Source of the DNA: Sacculina carcini
Taxonomy: Eukaryota; Arthropoda; Thecostraca; Sacculinidae
NCBI GenBank assembly: GCA_916048095.2
Contig: OU696577.1
Coordinates: 4,558,001 to 4,622,000 of the forward strand
Length of the DNA: 64,000 nt
Direction of reading: 5' to 3'
In this document: positions 58,721 through 64,000 of the stretch, in pieces
Layout: every line of letters starts with the position of its first letter
Numbering within the stretch: position 1 is the first letter of the stretch
Notes under the pieces: generated by a model
Database searches by the model: none
Seen by the model: only the letters and a program-made list of their open reading frames with translations
Told to the model about the DNA's origin: nothing
Made by a program: the position numbers and the translations under genes

Positions 58721-61250
58721 ATATTGCGTGAAGAAACTAAGTTGCATGTCTTGTAGGATGCGTTTGACTAGTATAAAGGGGACAAGATTAAACAATATTG
58801 CACTTATTAAATGATCGGTGTCTTTTGTGAATTTTGACACTAAGTATTATATTAGAGGACACGAAATTAAATATTAGGCTAATGTTGGATATTAGGCTGG
58901 GATCTGTTTAATTATTTGTATAATTATTATGGTGTACAATTCGACTTTGATATTTTAATTTTTATGTCAAAACATGTACTATATACGACTGAGAAATATG
59001 AGAAGACAATCACTGACAAATACTTTTTTTTAATCAAGACGAGATGTTGAAATATTTGAAATGAAATGAAAAACTATCTGTCAAAAGTGACAGATGTTTA
59101 AGAGCATACATTTAAAGTATGTATAGCAACGCATATAAGATGCATTGGAACGTCAGGGCACGATACGCCGCAGATGACTAAATAACTAAATGACTGATGA
59201 ATATATGACTAAATGACTAGATTAAGTAGATGTTGGTGTAGACACTGTGTATCTCATACCAGAAAATGAGAGTGTAAGAGGTGTTATAAAATAGGAAACG
59301 GATATCGAGGAAAGTCCCATAGACTTAACTGATGGATATATGAATGCGTTAAATATTTAGCAAAAAAAAGAAAGATAATGTACGAGGCACAAATGGTGTC
59401 AAGAGAAGAGGCTTTTGTCAACCGTCTAACTGTGAAAATACATAAGACATTTAGTTGAAAGCATTTAACATGCTACTTAATGAACAAGCGGAGTTATTGA
59501 AGCAATTACTTCGTTGACTAAGTCGGTTAGTTGAAACTGGAGGCATACACAGAAGTATGCTACGACATCAATTAACGACCAATAGAGTAGATTGTAATTA
59601 TGGAGAATATACGCAGAAGCATGTGTGCACTAAAAGTTACAAAAGACGAATCATTACTCTGTAAGTGTGTAAAATATATTTTTAAAACTAGATAAATATA
59701 TGAAAACTTGATAATAAGGTGAAATTGGGCTTAATTATAAATACAATAATATTTCATAATGATAAAAATAAAACGGCTCTGGATATTGCTCCTATTAATT
59801 GTTTCCTATTAATTGTCTATTTTCCTCTCATGATGTAGCCCCTGTTTTCCTACCTCGTGGTAAATTAGTTTCATATTTCCAAGTGGACATTGCATGCGTT
59901 TTTCATTCAATTCCCTGTCTTAATCCTGCTACCACACCGACACAGAACAATGAGTCACTGGCGAAAATTGTCCGTTTTTCGGTCTGAAGAGGCGAGATTG
60001 AGTCAACAGTGTGCTGAACCCCCTGATCAACCGAGTGCTGAACTGACAGTCTACTAACAACGAAAACGAAAACAATTAGCGGACTGAGATAAGTCAATGC
60101 CGAAATCATCATCAACACGAGCCGAGACAACTCCAGCGGTTCACCAATCAGCCTGAAAGACAACTGCGATAAAGATGGGGACGAGTAATCATGGAAGAAG
60201 GTCGAATATTTATCAGCGAGATTCCCAACGAAGTGCTGCAGGTGTTTGCGCACAACGGCGACAGCAGCTGGATGACTGGTGAAGCAGCGCGTGAACTACG
60301 AGTCGACACAGTATACCCCGCCGGTGTACGACCTCTGCCTGATGTGGTTCAAGATCAACACCACCTGCTTGGATCGAGCCGTGGACGCGTTCGTGGTCGG
60401 CGACAAATGGTTTTATTAACACGATATATCGCCGATTATATATGTATAATGTGCTGAGCTAGTTAGAATTAATGGTGTTAATTTTATAGCTAGGTGTACG
60501 TAACCTTATGTCCATAACCGTGTGTTAATTACAACTAAGTTAGTTTCTCAAGTATATTTGTGAGATATAGATTCTTGTTGTTCTAGATTTTAAGTTACTG
60601 TGTTAGTTGCGATTAATGTATGCGATAGACATAGACATGCGCTAATCTAGAATTGTATTTCATTGTATAATTGTGTTTAAGTACTTTGACATACACACTT
60701 GAATATTTAGGTGAAAGGGGTTGTAATGACTAGTTAGGGTTATAGCTAATAATTTGTAAGGGAAGATGTAAAGATAACTGGTCTGAGTAATTTTTAAAAC
60801 TTCACTCGTAAAGCCGTCGAGTATTTTGGGCTAATACTGAACGCTGGAGCTGTCAGTTATTGATGCTGCCGGAATACCACAAAACTATTGGGATGAGGCA
60901 AACATCGACAAAAGACAGTTAATGTGCCAGAATTCACCAGCAATTGACTGGTGACACAGGATGTTCCTGTGTTTTATGTACGGCCCTGTCGACTCGATGT
61001 GACAGTTTATTATTACAGACGCACAATACTGTATGCACTTACTCATGGAGTATGTGTGTATGGTGAGAAATGGCGCTGTATAATCACTGATCAGAATTAT
61101 GCCTCAGTCCTACCCTGAAGTGGAAACTCTGCAAATAATGACTGGCAGTTTGCTATAATTGCAACTATCACGATTCAGTAGAGCCGTTGGCTTTGATGGC
61201 CATGATTGTGTCTAGTGTTCACATTCGTTTAAATGACCTCGCAGCTGTGA

Positions 61251-61926
61251 TATAACAAAGTTGTAATCAGACCAGTTTTCTATCTGTCAGTTTACTCAGT
61301 TTTCTTTCTCTCTCTCATTCTCAGTTTACGTTCTCGTTCTTTCGCGGCTGCTTGTGCAGCTGTCGTTAGGCTAATTTATGTGTTAGGGTGGCGTCAGTAG
61401 TACACTGCCCCTGATATGCTTGGCAACGTGTTACCGTTGATTAATTATCTTTTTTGTGTGTCTGACTTGGCTGAGCATCTCATTGCAACACGCCTGTGTA
61501 CTGTCAGATCGCGTTCAGAAATAGCTTGTGTCCCGGTTGTGTGGTTCGAGCGGTTTGGCCAGTTGGCAATTGCTTGCGGAATATGGTGCCAACGACGTGT
61601 GTTCGTAGGTATATAACCCGGGGTTTAATGGGAAGAAGGGGGTACTTTGGCTGTGCTTGTTGGTGGGTCAGTTAGTTTGGCTTGGACTAGCGACTTGCGA
61701 TGTAGGACTCACAATTATTAAGTCGTCATTAGAGCATTAGGTTCAGGACTTTATTAAGTGTTAAGAGTAGATTTGACTGGTTGCCCTGAATACACAATTC
61801 AACTTCAACTGGGTGACTATTACTTGTTATCGCGGAACACAACAACAAGAGGAACTATCAAGACTTCACGATCAGCCAAACGAAGATCAACATAACAACA
61901 TATTATTATTATCATCAACTGTTACA
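61251..61926 (+). repeat. Right LTR (676 bp)
   Basis: Two mismatches to the left LTR. No clear polypurine tract precedes it (the sequence is cctcgcagctgtga). Confidence 0.95.
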
Positions 61927-62544
61927 GCGAGCAGTAGCAAAAATATTGGCAGATAATGAAAGTGGGGGATCAAAAATAATGCCAAGGTTTCTAACAGATA
62001 AAGAGAGATATATGGACAATAGGGGAGGAGATAAACGAGGAGGGTGGAGAGCAAGACATTCAGATATATCAGTATTCAGAAGGAGGCGACGGGAGGAGGT
62101 CCAAACAGATATATCAAAAAGTATATCAGACAGAAGAGCAGGGTCAGAAAAGGGACAATGAATATAGAATTGGATGTCATCAGCATATATGTGAAAAGGG
62201 ATAGACCAGCGTCGAAGGATAGAGCAGAGAGAGGACATATAAAGATTGAAAAGAAGAGGACCAAGGGTATATACCCTTGAGGTACGCCAGAGGTAAGAGG
62301 GATCGAATTTGAGACGGAAGAATTGAACTGGATAGAGTAAGATCGATTATGCAAATAGGAGCGAAGCAATGAGAGCGCGGAATCAGAAACACCTATGTGA
62401 GAAAGGTCCTTAATGAGAATTTCATGATCTACAAGGTCAAATGCTGAGCTTACGTCAAGAAGGACAAGGAGAATGATGACAAAATACCTTCATTGACCGA
62501 GATGAGGACAGATTCAGTACAATGAGAAGGACGAAATCCGGATT

Positions 62545-64000
62545 GGTGAATGTCAAGGACATTCATCGCTACTGGGTCTCCCGCTGCGCTCTTTGCGCGG
62601 GGCTTGGCCACAGTGAAGCGAGGTGCATGCGGGCCGAAACGTGTGGCTACTGTGCTGGACCCCATCGTTCCTCTCAATGCGACCGTCCACTCCCGGAGAA
62701 GTGCAACAACTGCGCTTACTCCTCTCGCAATCACACTCATTCTGCTTTCCTATCTTCATGTCCTTCGTTCATCTCAGTTCGCAACTACATTCGTCATCGC
62801 ACTGCTACATCTGATGATATTTTGCCTCAACCCTCCTCCCTCTCCTCTCCTGCCGCTCCAGCCTCCTCGTCTCTTCCGTCTTCCTCTCAACATCTCTCCT
62901 CTCGGGCCTGACTACTTCCTCCAACATCATCCTTCTTTGATTCTCTCCCCTATGATCACTCTTCCTCATCTCTCCCTCCATCCCCAGTTCTAGTACAATC
63001 CACTCAACACTCTCCCGCATCTCTCTCTGTCGGAATCCTCAATATTCGATCCTGCCGCCACAAAACAACTTATCTGTCCCATCTGGTCTCCTTCCATCTC
63101 TTATCCATTCTATGCGTTGTCGAAACTTGGATGCTGGACATCGATATTCCATCTTTTCTATCTAACATACCCTCCGATTTTTCCTTCATCCATAAAGCCA
63201 GAACCGATCCCAAATCCCCTGGAGGTGGACTGGGCTGTATGTTTTCTAAGTCTCTTCCTATTTCTCTTCTACCTGATCCTATTCCTCCCCCTTCTTCCTT
63301 TGAGTTCATTTGAGTGCCTTTCGTCGTACCTATCCTATCCAAAATTGGGTATTCTTATCTTTTTTTCTCTGAATTATCCTCTCTTTTTGAACCTATTGAA
63401 TCTTCCTTTTCTAGTTATCTCGCCCTCGGCGATTTTAATTTCTGGGTCGAATGTCCTGCTATTTCCTCATATTCCTCGAATTATATCTCTCTCCTGGATT
63501 ATCATGGTCTTGTATCTCCTGTTCCTTCTCCCACACCCATTTCGGGCCACACTCTTGGTTTGTTATTTTCCCTTCTCCTGTTCTCTCTACCCATTCTCCT
63601 CCTTCCGAAGATTTAGTTCTTCCCCCCGACTTTTCCTTCTCTGACCATAGTCTCATTCCTACCTCAATTTCTGCCCACGGACCTCCTAATTCAATGTCTT
63701 CCCCCATCTTTTCTCGCAACTACAAAATTGTTCACCCTTTTATCTTTCACTCCCTTCTTGCAAATTCTTTCCCTCTACATATTATTCACTCTCTTCCAAC
63801 CTCGGATATATATCATCTCTTTCTACTCTATCCCTCATTAACAACCATACGTTCCCTCTGACTCTCCGTTTTTCCCGTCCTCGTTCGTCTCCTTGGAATA
63901 ATCCTAACCTCGACCGTCTGAAACGTCGTTCAACGGCGTTGGAGCGTACCTAGCGACGCACTCGCCTCTCGTGTGACTGGTCTACTTTTTGCTCTGCTCG
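62545..64000 (+). mobile_element. LINE family 1-like copy, ORF1 zinc knuckles and endonuclease (runs off the window)
   Basis: 62522-62911 encodes three zinc-knuckle-type motifs: CALCAGLGHSEARC, CGYCAGPHRSSQC and CNNCAYSSRNHTHSAFLSSC, then a Ser/Pro-rich tail. The next frame starts an APE-type endonuclease: ILNIRSC near 63040, CVVETWM near 63120, a GGGLGCMFSK block near 63225, ALGDFNFWVE near 63425 and FSDHSLIPTS near 63640, with several frame changes. It continues past 64000. RT lies outside. The 5' junction at about 62550 abuts the oppositely oriented LINE. Confidence 0.8.

Larger units (their letters stand above)
57607..61926 (+). mobile_element. Young LTR retrotransposon without intact genes
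   Basis: Two 676-bp LTRs (57607-58282, 61251-61926) differ at only two positions and are flanked by the 5-bp duplication gcgag. LTR ends are tataaca and tgttaca. A primer-binding site, tggtgccatgactcagg, starts at 58285, 2 bp after the left LTR. The 2968-bp interior has no gag or pol frame. The only retroviral-type trace is NIGGPPINILVDAGCDV at 58659-58710, an aspartic protease-like motif ending in a stop. No reverse transcriptase or integrase was recognised. It appears to be a non-autonomous element moved by enzymes from elsewhere. Confidence 0.9.
56630..62565 (-). mobile_element. LINE family 1 copy, interrupted by an LTR element
   Basis: The minus strand from 62565 has QSGFRPSHCTESVLISVNE, LTSGVPQG, YADDIQFYI (catalytic) and SVRNLGIIFDPP up to 61932. 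After the LTR element it resumes at 57606 with thumb and C-terminal sequence (RWLPIKSRIHFKICSIIFKL, PRLCNSLPSHI, SLRKYLFDLSFD). It ends ggcgctataccaaatacac plus a TTG-rich tail (56630-56647). The W-L-P-I-K-S-R-I-x-F-K-I block is typical of CR1/L2/Rex LINEs. Frameshifted. Confidence 0.87.

Overview
This is animal nuclear DNA, not bacterial. It has spliced exons, very long introns, (CA)n and (TA)n microsatellites, and many metazoan transposons (LINEs, CsRn1-type Ty3/gypsy, hAT, pogo, mariner, foldback-like repeats). The only host gene I can support is a Diaphanous-type formin on the minus strand. Intron structure and transposon load suggest an invertebrate; a flatworm or other lophotrochozoan is plausible, but the sequence alone does not settle it.

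Formin. Twelve exons (A to L) run right to left from about 48472 to 2869. Joined, they keep one open frame of 865 codons with GT/AG at every junction. They cover the end of the GTPase-binding segment, the FH3/DID repeats, the dimerisation segment, a coiled coil, a proline-rich FH1 and most of FH2. The 5' end is not identified. The last part of FH2 and the DAD lie beyond the left edge. Introns range from 190 bp to about 23 kb. Nearly every other feature sits in an intron or upstream of exon A.

Layout. 1-2.8 kb: a poly(A)-tailed LINE and a DNA element. 2.9-9.3 kb: exons L, K, J, with a LINE 3' end, a tRNA-derived SINE and a hAT element (8-bp target duplication) carrying a LINE. 9.3-32.3 kb: the giant intron, with a LINE ORF1 remnant, a broken CsRn1-type gypsy element with both LTRs, LINE, integrase and pogo fragments, a 9.6-kb inverted-repeat block (19976-29622), then LINE and pogo remnants. 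32.3-40.2 kb: exons I to B; the G-H intron holds another copy of the inverted-repeat family, a dead mariner and a small palindrome. 40.2-48.3 kb: the A-B intron, with inverted repeats, MITE-like elements and a pogo element split by a hAT. 48.5-64 kb: a 27-bp minisatellite, a Harbinger-like fragment, a long LINE with an A/C-rich coding strand, and a very young non-coding LTR element (2 differences between 676-bp LTRs) inside an older LINE, which meets another LINE head to head at the right end.

Most unusual signals: the 9.6-kb inverted repeat with perfect 36-bp ends and a perfect 85-bp central hairpin carrying a hammerhead-like core; UG-repeat tracts in place of polypyrimidine tracts at the formin 3' splice sites; the young LTR element without usable genes; and the base asymmetry of the LINE at 52-55.6 kb.
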